This document shows positions 45,548 to 55,860 of a stretch of 64,000 bases of DNA, piece after piece. How positions within the stretch are numbered: position 1 is the first letter of the stretch; every line of letters begins with the position of its first letter. Source of the DNA: Larix kaempferi (taxonomy: Eukaryota > Streptophyta > Pinopsida > Pinales > Pinaceae); contig BSBM01000486.1 in assembly GCA_027924585.1 (NCBI GenBank), positions 43,518,501 through 43,582,500 of the forward strand. Reading direction: 5' to 3'. The position numbers were made by a program, and so were the translations under genes. The notes below the pieces were generated by a model, which was given only the letters and a program-made list of their open reading frames with translations, ran no database searches and was not told the DNA's origin.

Positions 45548-47425
45548 TTGGCAGCCATGTCTTACTATTATGATGAATCCTATGAGTACAATTCTTATGA
45601 TGAATATGCAGATGCTTATGAGCAATATGAAGCAGAATGTGAATGGTATGAGGAAAAGGTGCCATCATGCAACACTTCTTACAATTTCAAGAGAAATGAA
45701 GATTATTCTTATGACTTTAAATCTGATGAATATGAATGTGTCACACCAACCAAGGATAATTCTATGAGTGAGTTCCAAAGATGGAGAGCAAATTATAAAA
45801 CCTTGCCCCAGCAATATCAAAAATATCAAGAATATCTTGCTTCGAGCAAAAATACACAAAATGCCATGTCTTTTGAGTACTATGCTGAACATGTTTTTGA
45901 AAATAGGCCCAAAAATGAATATGTGGAGTTAGTGAAGAAAGGTTTATGCCCTTCTTGTAAGAACCCTTGGAGCGAGTATCATATATGTGTGCATGAAATG
46001 ATGTCCTCTTTGATGAGAGCTTTTGAGATTTATTCAAGAAGGGATTCCAAATATACCGATCCTAAGGAAAACAAGGGGAAAAATGAATCAGCTTGCTTGA
46101 AGGAGAAAAATGAAGAGACATCACAAGAGCATGAAGAAGATTCTATTGAACATATGGAAGATCATTTCGAGACACCTTCTAGCTTAGACATGAACCAAAG
46201 AGCATCTACTGATGGATGCTTAAACTATGAAGGAGTACCTACTGATGGGTGCTCACACCTCTATGTTGGTGACATAGAGATCACTTTTGAAAGTGTTGCT
46301 ACAAGCCCAAGTTCCATTAAGCATGATAATGAAGACCTTGTAGCAGTTGAAGAAGAACCAAGATCAACTTCCCCATCACCACTTGAGCTTCATGAAGTTG
46401 GTCCAAGCAAAAATGAAGAAGATGAGGAGGTTCATTTGCAAGAGCCTCATTTTCTTGAAGGGTCCTTAAAGATGAATGAAAAGAAGATCCAAGAGTCCCT
46501 CAGCATTCTCCATGAGACTCAAGCATTGGTGTCAAATTCTTGTTGGAGAGCTACTTCATTGGAGGAAACATCCTTCCTTGAAGATATGGAGAAGATTCAA
46601 AGAGCAATGTGCCACATCAAAGGTAATTTCATGTCTTTGCTTTTTGATAGAAACCATTTGTTTGAGCTTAATGAATTGTTACATGATGCATACTTGAAGA
46701 ATAATGAGGATATTCATAAGCTCACAATTCAAAATGAGCAACTTCTTGAAAAGTTGCAAGATACTTGTTTTTCCTCCTATGTTTCAGATTGTCAAATGGT
46801 AGATTGTTTGGAGGATTCTCATGACATGGTGGATCATGAGAAATGTGAAAATTTGAATGTTCTTGATGTGTTTAGAGATGAACTTGAAGAGATCCAAACA
46901 CTTGATGTGGTGGAAGAAGAATTTGAATTGCCTGTTGATGAAGGTTGTGCAATTTTTAAAGAAGAGCATGATTCATCTACATTGGAACCAAACTATGACA
47001 AAGAGTTCACACTTTTGAAGGAGCTGCATGATACTACCCATATGGATCCTCCCCATGATGAAACTTCTGTACTTTTTTATCATTTGGGTGATTTGGTTCA
47101 TTCTCCTACATCCTACAATTCCATGTTTTGCAACATTAGTCTCAATGAAGTATGGGTGAAAGGGTTCTTTTTGATGGTGCCACATGAGGAGTATGATATG
47201 GTTGGAGCACATTCTTATTCACATTTGCAGCAGCATACTTTATTACTTTATGATGATGCACATCTACATGGATGCACCTATGATATGCATTTGAGTCACT
47301 TGAAGACTCATGGTTTTTCTTGCTCAACACTTGATTCATTTGATGTTGGAGGAACTTCATCCAACACTTGGGTGAATAGATTTATGATTGGAGAACATTT
47401 TTGTTGGAAGCCACATACTTTGTAA
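45548..47425 (+). CDS. TE3 Gag-like protein, 625 codons
   Basis: Starts at ATG 45548, about 40 bp after the primer-binding site, and is the only substantial gene of TE3. The N-terminus (residues 1-35) is Tyr/Glu-rich. FQRWRANYKTLPQQYQKYQE precedes a knuckle with Cys134, Cys137, His145 and Cys147 (C-X2-C-X7-H-X-C, 45947-45988), the same spacing as in the TE2 Gag. The middle is acidic and Ser/Glu-rich, followed by a helical stretch (LTIQNEQLLEKLQDT). The C-terminus is rich in His, Asp and aromatic residues and starts a 60-residue repeat. The stop at 47423-47425 is followed by an in-phase continuation to 47989. No catalytic domain is seen. The likely role is RNA packaging for use by another element's enzymes; that is an inference. 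Confidence 0.8.
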   Translation: MAAMSYYYDESYEYNSYDEYADAYEQYEAECEWYEEKVPSCNTSYNFKRNEDYSYDFKSDEYECVTPTKDNSMSEFQRWRANYKTLPQQYQKYQEYLASSKNTQNAMSFEYYAEHVFENRPKNEYVELVKKGLCPSCKNPWSEYHICVHEMMSSLMRAFEIYSRRDSKYTDPKENKGKNESACLKEKNEETSQEHEEDSIEHMEDHFETPSSLDMNQRASTDGCLNYEGVPTDGCSHLYVGDIEITFESVATSPSSIKHDNEDLVAVEEEPRSTSPSPLELHEVGPSKNEEDEEVHLQEPHFLEGSLKMNEKKIQESLSILHETQALVSNSCWRATSLEETSFLEDMEKIQRAMCHIKGNFMSLLFDRNHLFELNELLHDAYLKNNEDIHKLTIQNEQLLEKLQDTCFSSYVSDCQMVDCLEDSHDMVDHEKCENLNVLDVFRDELEEIQTLDVVEEEFELPVDEGCAIFKEEHDSSTLEPNYDKEFTLLKELHDTTHMDPPHDETSVLFYHLGDLVHSPTSYNSMFCNISLNEVWVKGFFLMVPHEEYDMVGAHSYSHLQQHTLLLYDDAHLHGCTYDMHLSHLKTHGFSCSTLDSFDVGGTSSNTWVNRFMIGEHFCWKPHTL

Positions 47426-47989
47426 TATCTTTATGATAATCACATTCAGGGATGTATGGGTGAGACTTCTTTGAGTCATTTGAAGTCTCCTTGTTTTTTC
47501 TGCTCATTATTTGGTTCAGATTTTAGTGGAGATTCTTCATTCACTTCTTGGATGAAAGAATACATGGCTGAATATTTTGATGCATATCACATCCTTTTGG
47601 AGCAGCTTTATAGGACATGGGATCCTCACCTATGTCATTGGAGCAGATTTGATTGGTCACTTGAAGCTTGTATGCACTTGGAAAACGGTGGTCTACTTGC
47701 TTGGAGGTATAAGCACTTTCATGATTATTTGATGAAGCACCTCCTTGATATTAATTTTCATTATGTAGTTATGTACTTTGATGATATATATTTTGTACTC
47801 ATGATGTTTGGAAGAATGCATACAAGAAAATGGGATCCAGGAATCCTCTTATATGATGGTATGGGTTGGAGAGCACTCTTAATTGTTCGGGTGCAATACA
47901 AGCAATGGGACCCTGGAATAATTTTTATCTCATTGGTTTCAAATTTTTTGGGGAAACAAGAAGTATGGGAGATGGATTTCCCCACTTAA
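47426..47989 (+). CDS. TE3 ORF continuation after one stop, 188 codons
   Basis: In the same frame as the 625-codon ORF and open to the stop at 47987-47989. It begins with a copy of the 60-codon repeat (LYDNHIQGCMGETSLSHLKS compared with LYDDAHLHGCTYDMHLSHLK upstream; the DNA period is 180 nt, 47234 and 47414). It then has three short W-D-P repeats (RTWDPHL, RKWDPGI, KQWDPGI). Together the two parts would make about 813 codons. The intervening TAA is probably a nonsense mutation; readthrough is possible but unsupported. Confidence 0.6.
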   Translation, partial: YLYDNHIQGCMGETSLSHLKSPCFFCSLFGSDFSGDSSFTSWMKEYMAEYFDAYHILLEQLYRTWDPHLCHWSRFDWSLEACMHLENGGLLAWRYKHFHDYLMKHLLDINFHYVVMYFDDIYFVLMMFGRMHTRKWDPGILLYDGMGWRALLIVRVQYKQWDPGIIFISLVSNFLGKQEVWEMDFPT

Positions 47990-48176
47990 TAAAGTGATTT
48001 TTATCAGAGTAGTGCAGCAGCAAGCATGTTGGTTCCTCTCTAAAATCTTCATGGAAACTCAAAGACTCAAGGTTGGGCAATTCAATGGCAACTTCAAAGA
48101 ATTATACAGAAAGCAGGTTCTTCAACACCCATGTTTAAAATTGCTTGAGGACAAGCAATATTGGGAAGGGAGGATT
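47990..48176 (+). other. TE3 3' untranslated region and polypurine tract
   Basis: About 190 bp from the ORF stop to the 3' LTR. It has the phrase GCTTGAGGACAAGC shortly before the purine-rich tract, as in many plant Gypsy elements. Confidence 0.7.
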
Positions 48177-50201
48177 TGTCATGTCCCAAATTTGGTATTG
48201 GGTCAAAATGGCCTAATCACATTGGCCCTATTCATTAGAGTTTGTCAAATTGATGCTAAAGGTCAAATAATTGCCAAGGAGGAAAATTACTAGTTTCCTA
48301 GGTTTAGGGTGGAAGCTTTGGGATTTGGAATTTGGGGATAATAAATAATGTTTGAACATTAGAATGGAATAAATATTTAATAAAGGAGATAAATAAATAT
48401 ATACAAGTGAAAATCAAAGTGGCATTTCATCATGAAGACACATGGAGGAAGTGGGACCCACATATGGCTAGATTTTCCCACTACACTTGGCATCATTCTC
48501 TCACCAATTCGAATTCAAGGTGAATGGTAGCATACTTGGGGGAGTCCAAAAGGTATTATTCATTGCATTACTCATCCAAGGTCGAAATATAGAGGAAGAG
48601 TAACTCCCATGGAAGAGGAAGAGGCAATTTGGAGCTAGTGAGACACTTGGGCTAGATTCCCTAGCTCTATGACAACAATGATGAAGATGCTATGACACCT
48701 ATGACACAAATCAGACCTGAAGGCTGACATATGACATATATGACATGTCAGGGCTAAAAATAGACTCCAAGAGGGCGCTCAAGGGTGTTAGGGCAGCTAA
48801 GATGCTTCCACATGTGATTTGGTGGAAGTGGGAGACTAGGAATTGTTGTACAAGTGGCGTTCTTTGGAATCTCTTCCCAACTTGAGTTGGCATGAGTCTC
48901 TTGGAAGGAATTCGACCCATGGAGGACATTAGAAGTTTATAAATGTCAATAACAAAGAATGAAACCAGATTTTGATCATTTGTAGAATTTGCAATTGCAT
49001 TTGTGAAGAGGGAGAGCTAGTGGATGACTAGTTTCTTGCCTTAGCCAATTTCGAGGGTGAAAGATTCCCATCCAAGTTGGAAATTGGAAAGGCCATTCAG
49101 ACCTTTCATTTGGAGCTTTAATGGAGTCTTTATTTGCAGGTGTAAGCTACAGGGAATCTCATGGTTTCTTCTATTGCAGCTCGCTCCTTCAACCATTTCC
49201 AGTTTTGATGGCATATTCTTGATCCTTGAGGGAGGGCGTTTTTGGTGAGCTATTGTACTCTTTGGGGGAGATTCTAATGCCAAATTTCTTTTGTAATATG
49301 AATTAAATACTCTGTTATTCATCTCCAAAAATTTTCAGGTCGAAATTCCAAGTAGAAATGTATAAATCTCATTTTTAATGGAAGAACAATGCTATTTCCC
49401 CACTACCTTGTTGTGAACCAATGTATTGATAATGATTTCGAATGAATGGATGATTCTATGATGCATTTGTTATTAATGGAATGCCATGGATGTATTTTAC
49501 AAGTTTCATGTACTGTACTTGAGCATTTGAAGCATTTTTACTCAGTTTAATTGCATTGGGAGAAGAAATAGTGCCATTTCCCCAAGGGTCGAATTGGTGA
49601 TTTTTGCAGTTGAATGGGAGAGGGTGAGAAAAGTTGTAATAAACCCTTAATGGTGCATATGATACCTTAATAACATAATTAACACATTACATACCTCTTT
49701 TCATAAATTTGAGTGGGTTTGGAGGCATTTGGGAAGCCATTTTCAGTATTTACCTTAGGGGGATTTGAACCCCAAATTACTAGTAAAATTGCATACTTGG
49801 TCCAGAATATTAAGAGAGTTTGCAGAGGTATTTTGGTGGCCATATTTTATCCATGAACATCATATTCAATCCCTAATATCATTCATACACCTTCCTTGAA
49901 GATTTGAAGGCATTTGGAGTCAATTTGAGACCTAGAGACCAATACTAGTCAAAGGGAAATCACTAGTAAAGTTACCTACATTGACCAGAATTGAAAGAGT
50001 ATTTGCAGAAGTGTTTTAAAGGTACAAAGGCATCCCTGAAACACATATTTATGTTCTAATATCATTCATATACCTTCTCAGAAGATTTGGGATCATTTGG
50101 GGCAAATTTGGGACCTAGAGATCGAAACTAGTCAAAGGTTGAACCAAGGAAAAAAGTGGAAAATTGCAATTTTAATAAAATCCCTAACAAGGGACATTAC
50201 A
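48177..50201 (+). repeat. TE3 3' LTR
   Basis: 2025 bp, collinear with 43466-45490. Most differences are scattered single substitutions, with compensating 1-bp indels near 48334 and 49242. Confidence 0.95.
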
Positions 50202-50206
50202 CACTC

Positions 50207-50328
50207 CAAAGGCATTAGTGGCCCGAAATGCAACCTGAGGATGCTACCGGGGAACCACTCCTTTAGATATTGCAGCAATTTCTCCAACCAAAGCTTTGAG
50301 GACAAAGCTTTTTCTAAGGGAGAGGGGA
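50207..50328 (+). pseudogene. TE2 3' end of pol and polypurine tract
   Basis: Resumes TE2 after TE3. One frame ends with NQSFEDKAFSKGEGM, matching the common Gypsy C-terminal phrase (L-E-D-K-x-F-x-x-G-x-G) just before the polypurine tract. The integrase C-terminal domain and any chromodomain are absent. Confidence 0.75.
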
Positions 50329-50714
50329 TGTTAGGAACCCGTGTCAACCCTTCTCTTTACTATGTTAGTATATTGTTGTTGGACGCGTATGCTTTGTAAG
50401 TCGTCCCATAGTATTTGTTGATCCATAGTTTATATTATCCCATAGTATTGATCCATAGTATTGGACGCATATGCTTTGTAATTCGTCCCGCAATAATATA
50501 TGTCCCATGGTTTTGACCCATAGTATTGGGCATAGACTTAGTCTATAAGTGTGTGTTGAGGTCATTGAAGGCACTGTGAAGTTAATTGTATTGAGCTTGC
50601 TCAAAGGCGGTTGCCCCCTCGAAGTGGCCCATGATCAATATAAAAGTGATTCTGAGTTCTATTATTTCTGATATCTTGTGTATTTGCATAATTAATTATT
50701 GCAGGTTCTTCACA
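50329..50714 (+). repeat. TE2 3' LTR
   Basis: 386 bp with the same ends as the 5' LTR. About 19-20 substitutions against it by eye. Confidence 0.95.
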
Positions 50715-50719
50715 AGAAG

Positions 50720-51780
50720 TCATCCCAATACTTTCCATTTTTCTAGCAATGTTAAAAATTTTGAAGGAAACTAGTTGCATACCATATCTTCCTTGTTTTC
50801 CCCACAAAAGAAGTGTAGAGTGGGTTCTAGCTTCTTATTCCTCGAGTTCAAAAGGAAGAGACAAGATGAATAGAAAACATGTCTAGTTGCAACAATTCAA
50901 TCCAAAAGTAATTTTACAATGCTCCCCTTGTCCCAACATGTGCAAGTAGGGTTAGCACGTTTTCCTTAGCACAAACTCTAACGTATCAATATTTGAACAA
51001 GAAACACATATTCTAGATGACACCTAATCAACTAAGTCAATCTTTGAAAACATAAAATTTCTCACAGATTGAACTTGGACACATCACTACTAAAGGTATA
51101 TTTGCATCTCCTTCTCCATAGAAAGAAAATCCCTTCCAAATGAATTGTACTCTACAAACCTCTTCCCTTCTTCTTAATAATCTAGCTATCTCTCTGAATA
51201 TCATCGCCCTTCAACCTCAAAAACCTAAAAATAAGATTAAAATTTATGTCTCAAATCCATTCTCAATTATAGTCTCCTCTTTATGGAAAATTACACATGA
51301 TCCTTTTCAATCCCGATCTATGCATCCTAGCGTTAATCATTAAACTACAATCAATTATCATCCACCATATTATTTATGATTCTAAAGAGCTTCTAGTTTT
51401 CCAAATAGATTGATGATCCTTGAACCGCCTTTTCTCAAAATCTTGTAGTCTCATATTCTTTTACGTCTACCAAAAACGTTAGCACATGTTCTTATCATTT
51501 CATAAAGTTTCCTTATATTATATCTAATAAATATTTATCATAAATCCAACTCCAAGCTTTTCAAATGCGGCTCAAAACCACTATCTACATTTTAGACTCT
51601 AAGAAAGTGATCGCATTTGCAACTACCAACAGATGCAACCAAGTAATTGGCCTCCAATCTTTCTAAGTTAGCAATTTTTCGCATCAATCTCCCAACATAT
51701 GAAAACCTTCCTTATACAACTATAAAAGTCTCCCATATGTCCTCTTGGTGTTTCAAAAGACTAAAAGGGTCTGGCCAATA
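50720..51780 (-). other. Right part of TE2 target, coding relic and unassigned DNA
   Basis: The minus frame near 50720-50807 (QLVSFKIFNIARKMESIGM) connects in phase with 39624 once TE2 and one target duplication are removed. Further right the sequence has stops in all frames and no recognised feature. Confidence 0.45.
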
Positions 51781-52050
51781 GATCCCATGCATTTTGTAGT
51801 CTATGAAATTCATAATTAAGTTTTTCACCTGTCAAGCTTTAAATTTCTTTTTTTATTTTTTGAACCATTAGCATTGAAGGGAACCAACCCTACAATAACA
51901 TCACATATCCCAAATGGCCACTTCAATCCATTAATATCTGGGTAGTCACTAGTCTATGCCTAATGAGAATTTGTTGTGTTGTCTCACCTTTAATTTCCAT
52001 AATAGTCCACTTTGTAGTCAATGCAATCCTTTCTAGCAAGACCAATTCTA
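51781..52050 (-). repeat. Second copy of the TE2 target repeat
   Basis: Resembles 39356-39624 over about 270 bp (shared AGATCCCATGCATTTTG and CCTAATGAGAATTTGTT landmarks) with substantial divergence. It contains the minus-strand coding-like stretch TQQILIRH also found there. It shows that TE2 landed in a dispersed repeat. Confidence 0.7.
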
Positions 52051-54929
52051 GCAAATCCATTCTTGCTAGCTAGCCTCTAAACCAACACCTACAATTAAAG
52101 AACTCTAGGCTTAAGAGAACAAAGTGTATACCAAATTTTGGATCTTCATATTCTAGATTGTCCCTCGATGACCCAAGTTAACCCATAATAAGCCCCATCC
52201 ACAAAGACCCTCTCAGGCCCTTATAAGAAACCCTTATAACTGTTAAGATGCCACATGACATCACAATATTTCCTCATTTTTCCAGTTGTTTGGCACCTTT
52301 TACCACACATGAAAACCCATTTTAGGGTTGCTGCTACAGGAAACCACTACAGGTTGCTTAGAATGTGCCTAGACTTGGAAATAATGCCCTTTTACTATTG
52401 TTTTTATGAACAGGTCTTCCCAGATCTTGAAATGATGTTTCTTACTGCTATTAGAAGGTCAAAAACATGGTTGTATGTTACATTTTTCAGAGGTATGATG
52501 AATTTTGTTCCTTTCTAGGTGGCAATATGATAGGTCTACTCAGAGTTAGCCTAGATCTTCTATGGAAAAGGATGGATGAATTCCCTCACTGTTTTCTTCC
52601 ATTTAACCAATAATCATAAACTCTCAATAATTCAGAATTCCTATGCCTTTCGGCCCCTAAGATTCATACAGTTTATGATACTAAGACATAAGAAGAAAAC
52701 CCAAGTTTTTACCATGGGCTTCATCCTCTACCAATTTGAGTAGATATCAAATGTCATGCTGATTTGACGATGTTTTCCATGGATTTGCGTGAATACCATG
52801 GTTGTAGTTTCTTCTTGGCTACAGGGTTTTTCATCTAATTAGGTTACTTAAATGTCTTATTGAGTATGGATGGAATTCATGATCCTTTTGGCATAGTTGT
52901 GTACATTTTTGGAATGCATTATGAACTTTATAGGAGGGTTTATTAACTTTATTTGTAATGAACTATTTTTTTCTAAAGAATAGTTCCCAGAGTGAATATG
53001 TCAAAAGGCCTTTAAATGTTTTCCTATAGTAGGGTAATAAGTGATAAAGTGATCAAATAGGTAGTGTAGTATATCAACTTCTCTAAATCAAGTTTCCACT
53101 GTCATGTAGTATATCAACCTCCCCAATACAAGTTTACATTGTCAAAGTTTGGATCTTCATATCCTAGATTGTCCCTTGATGACCCAAGTTAACCCATAAT
53201 AAGCCCCACCCACAAGACCCTCTTATGCCCAATTACAACGTAAACCAGTGAACTAGAGTGTGGATGGACTAAAGCAGTAGGAAGAAACAAAGGAGAAGAG
53301 CCTTAAAATGTCAATGTAAAATATGACCATGCTAGCAAGCCTATATAGGCTCCATGTTTCTTTGGGATGGAAAATGTTTCCCTCACTAAGTTGTAGTATT
53401 TCTCAACTGGGAGGGAATCATAAATATTTAAATCCCCCACCATTCTTTCACACATTGGAGGAGGGATTGGTCGACAACTTGATAAAAATATATCAAAATT
53501 TTACTATTTAAGATTGGCTTCACTCAAAGAATTTGGTTACTATCCTGAACTCTTTCACCACTCTCCTTAGCCGCAAGGGAGTAGGGAGGTGATGTAGGGC
53601 GTTGAAAGTTTGTAATGAAATTTATATCATTTAATGTAAGGGTGTAAGTGACCAATATAGAAAACATATCATTCACCAAAATCATTCTCTAATTGGCAAG
53701 GTTAATTTATCATGCTTGGAAAAATATAAATCACTGAGTTTATGTTGAGAACAACCATACCTATTATATGGCCAAGTTCACATTGTAACCATCCAATGCA
53801 AATGTATCCATTCAAAATTGTAGCCATCCAACAAAAATGGAATCAAATTGTTAAATAAGGTTTAAAAATGTCTCCTAGTCCCTTTACTCTGTCCCTTTAA
53901 ATGAATCCTTGCCATCAATTCTGGGTCTTAGTCCTGTTACAAAATTTGTTTTTATAAAAGTAATTTCTAGATCTGTGTTGGTTGAACTTGTGCCCTAAGC
54001 GTTGTGATATTCATCTCTCCTTCAAGTATATTTTTGGTGTCTATCTTCTCGAGCTTGCTTAGTAAAAAGGTTGGACAAGATTGAAGTATTTTTTACTGTA
54101 ATAATATTTTAGATTGAGCCATAAGGCTGACAGTTCCATGAAATAGATCCGAGGAACCTCGCGTAAATGAGGTGAAATTTCTGAAGCGTTTTTTCAAGCA
54201 TATTTTATAAATTTGCACATCACAAACTCTATAGTCTGTATTACGCATATCTCAACCTTCAAGGTCACCTCATGTCCCATTGTACAACAGGTACCTGATT
54301 TCCTTCTTTATTCAGCCTTCATGTGTTCTTGATGTGTTGAGGAAACATTTTAATATAAGTATCACCTGGCGCTTGTGAATTGAAAATAATATCATGGGAA
54401 CTGAATGATGACAATTCTTGAGTCTTCACTCCTACTCTGACCTTGAATTATTTATTTGCCAAATGTGTAAATATTAAACATCAGTAAATCAATTGCATGG
54501 AGACTCTGCCTTCTTGCTGCTCCTGCAAAAGGGATTCTCCAAAATAATATTTCTTGCTGTTGTTTTTTAAACTCCAAATAAAACTCCAAAATTGGATTGT
54601 TTGATATTTATGCTTAATATATTCTCTTTATTGGAGTTCAAAACCCTCAATTTAGCAAAAGGTCAGATAAAGAAAAACCAATGTTCCCCTAAGATTCCAG
54701 GACGAGGGGACGCAGGAGTGGGGAAATGCACATTCGAGACGCGTCGAGACCACCCCCAAATTTTAGGGAGATTCAGGGGGTCAGGGAAACATAAGGTTCA
54801 TAAAATTTATAAAGATATAAAAGATATGAAAAATATAAATCCCAACAACAACAATTCATCCCATGCAAATTACTAAATACTACATTCAGCATTGTGCACT
54901 TATGCAATGTAAATCAGAATCTAATAGGT
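52051..54929. other. Intergenic DNA with a dispersed duplication
   Basis: No gene recognised. A segment of about 90 bp (52138-52220; landmark GATGACCCAAGTTAACCCAT) recurs at 53154-53235 in direct orientation. Open frames at 52255-52518 and 54592-54876 have no family features. Confidence 0.5.
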
Positions 54930-55045
54930 TCAGGAGGTTCATAGTTTCGTGGGGGGCAGTCCAGGAGGTTTGGAGTTTCATGGAGGGACATCCAAGAGGT
55001 TCGAAGATTTGTGGGGGGACGTCCAGGAGGTTTGCAGCAGAGCGA
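54930..55045. repeat. 31-bp GC-rich tandem repeat, about four copies
   Basis: CAGGAGGTTTGGAGTTTC-type units begin at 54931, 54962, 54993 and 55024 with an exact 31-bp period. The segment is noticeably more GC-rich than its surroundings. Confidence 0.85.
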
Positions 55046-55593
55046 AACATTTCTCCCTATGTTTCGTTGAGGTTTTCCCAAATAAAAACGCTGAGAAACG
55101 TTTCTCCTAGAGTCACCCCATCTTGGGCATGCAAGAAACACATGAAAAGCATTCCTGACCCTAGCGGACATGTCCTTGTGGAACACTCAGAAAAACCTAA
55201 GATGGTTACTCAGGGAATTTATTTATTGGTTTAGAGTAAAATCCAGAAGCCCTGCATTGTAGCATTAAGAAAGGATCAAAATCATCCACAAGAAAAAGGA
55301 TTTGGTTTCCTTTGAAACTAAGAAACTCGATGTTATTAAATGCGAAAATTGGAACTTAAAGAAAAGAAGAGAAAAGAAGACCAGGAAGCAGTCAAGACAA
55401 ATACTTCTAGTAACCATTGCCATCATATGATAAAAAGAGAAAAAAACTAACCTGTTTTTGACAAAGTTGGTACAATTTTGAATTGGCAAGGCAAGCACCA
55501 TAGAAGGCTCCCCCAGGTGCAGGTTCCATGCTATTAGTCGAAACAAAACAATATTGCTTCTGCACCAAACTCCTGAAAATATTTTTTGTTATA

Positions 55594-55860
55594 TCATTGA
55601 CACTTCAATGAGCACTTCCCTCTGACATACCTAGATGTTTTAGCCCTGAACATTCCTGGAGCCAAAATATTTATTATTTCACACATGAAAACAAGCTGTC
55701 CTGGATATCCAACAGTGCAATTTAGCATTGCAACTACTTGATTAAACTCAGATGCTTGACTGTGATGCTCTGTTACTCTGGTAGAAGGCACTTGCTTAAA
55801 CTTAGATGCTTGACTGTGATGCTCTGTTACTCTGGTAGAAGGCGACAGCTCATTATCCAA
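55594..55860 (-). other. Open frame with an 18-codon duplication downstream of the PPR gene
   Basis: An 88-codon minus frame overlapping the PPR 3' end in another phase. It contains a 54-bp tandem duplication (GATGCTTGAC at 55751 and 55805). No family is recognised. It may be PPR 3' UTR rather than coding. Confidence 0.35.

Larger units (their letters stand above)
43466..50201 (+). mobile_element. TE3: non-autonomous LTR retrotransposon with Gag-like ORF only
   Basis: A 6736-bp element nested in TE2. LTRs are exactly 2025 bp each (43466-45490, 48177-50201), starting TGTCATGTCC and ending GGACATTACA. A perfect 5-bp target duplication CACTC lies at 43461-43465 and 50202-50206. The primer-binding site TGGTATCAGAGCATGG is at 45492-45507 (initiator tRNA-Met). 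The polypurine tract TTGGGAAGGGAGGATT abuts the 3' LTR. The internal region is only 2686 bp and holds one long ORF, with no protease, RT, RNase H or integrase. LTRs differ at roughly 28 sites by eye (about 1.4%), the youngest insertion here. It resembles large non-autonomous (LARD-type) elements but retains a coding frame. Confidence 0.95.
39625..50714 (+). mobile_element. TE2: Ty3/Gypsy element with deleted RT and integrase, host of TE3
   Basis: Two 386-bp LTRs (39625-40010 and 50329-50714) start TGTTAGGAAC and end TTCACA. A perfect 5-bp target duplication AGAAG lies at 39620-39624 and 50715-50719. The primer-binding site TGGTATCAGAGCA at 40013-40025 matches initiator tRNA-Met. The polypurine tract AAGGGAGAGGGGA abuts the 3' LTR. 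Internal pieces are Gag, protease, RNase H and integrase ends. Without the nested TE3 (43466-50201 plus its 5-bp duplication) the element would be about 4.35 kb. LTRs differ at about 19-20 sites by eye (about 5%). Confidence 0.97.

Noticed and set aside
47740-47800. VVMYFDDIYF in the TE3 ORF as an RT motif C (Y-x-D-D)
   Set aside because: None of the other RT motifs occurs in the frame, and the spacing to the surrounding W-D-P repeats points to a chance match or a tiny relic.
50097-50399. 100-codon ORF at the right end of TE3/TE2
   Set aside because: It runs across the TE3 LTR end, the target duplication and the TE2 LTR; only its middle (TE2 pol end) is genuine.
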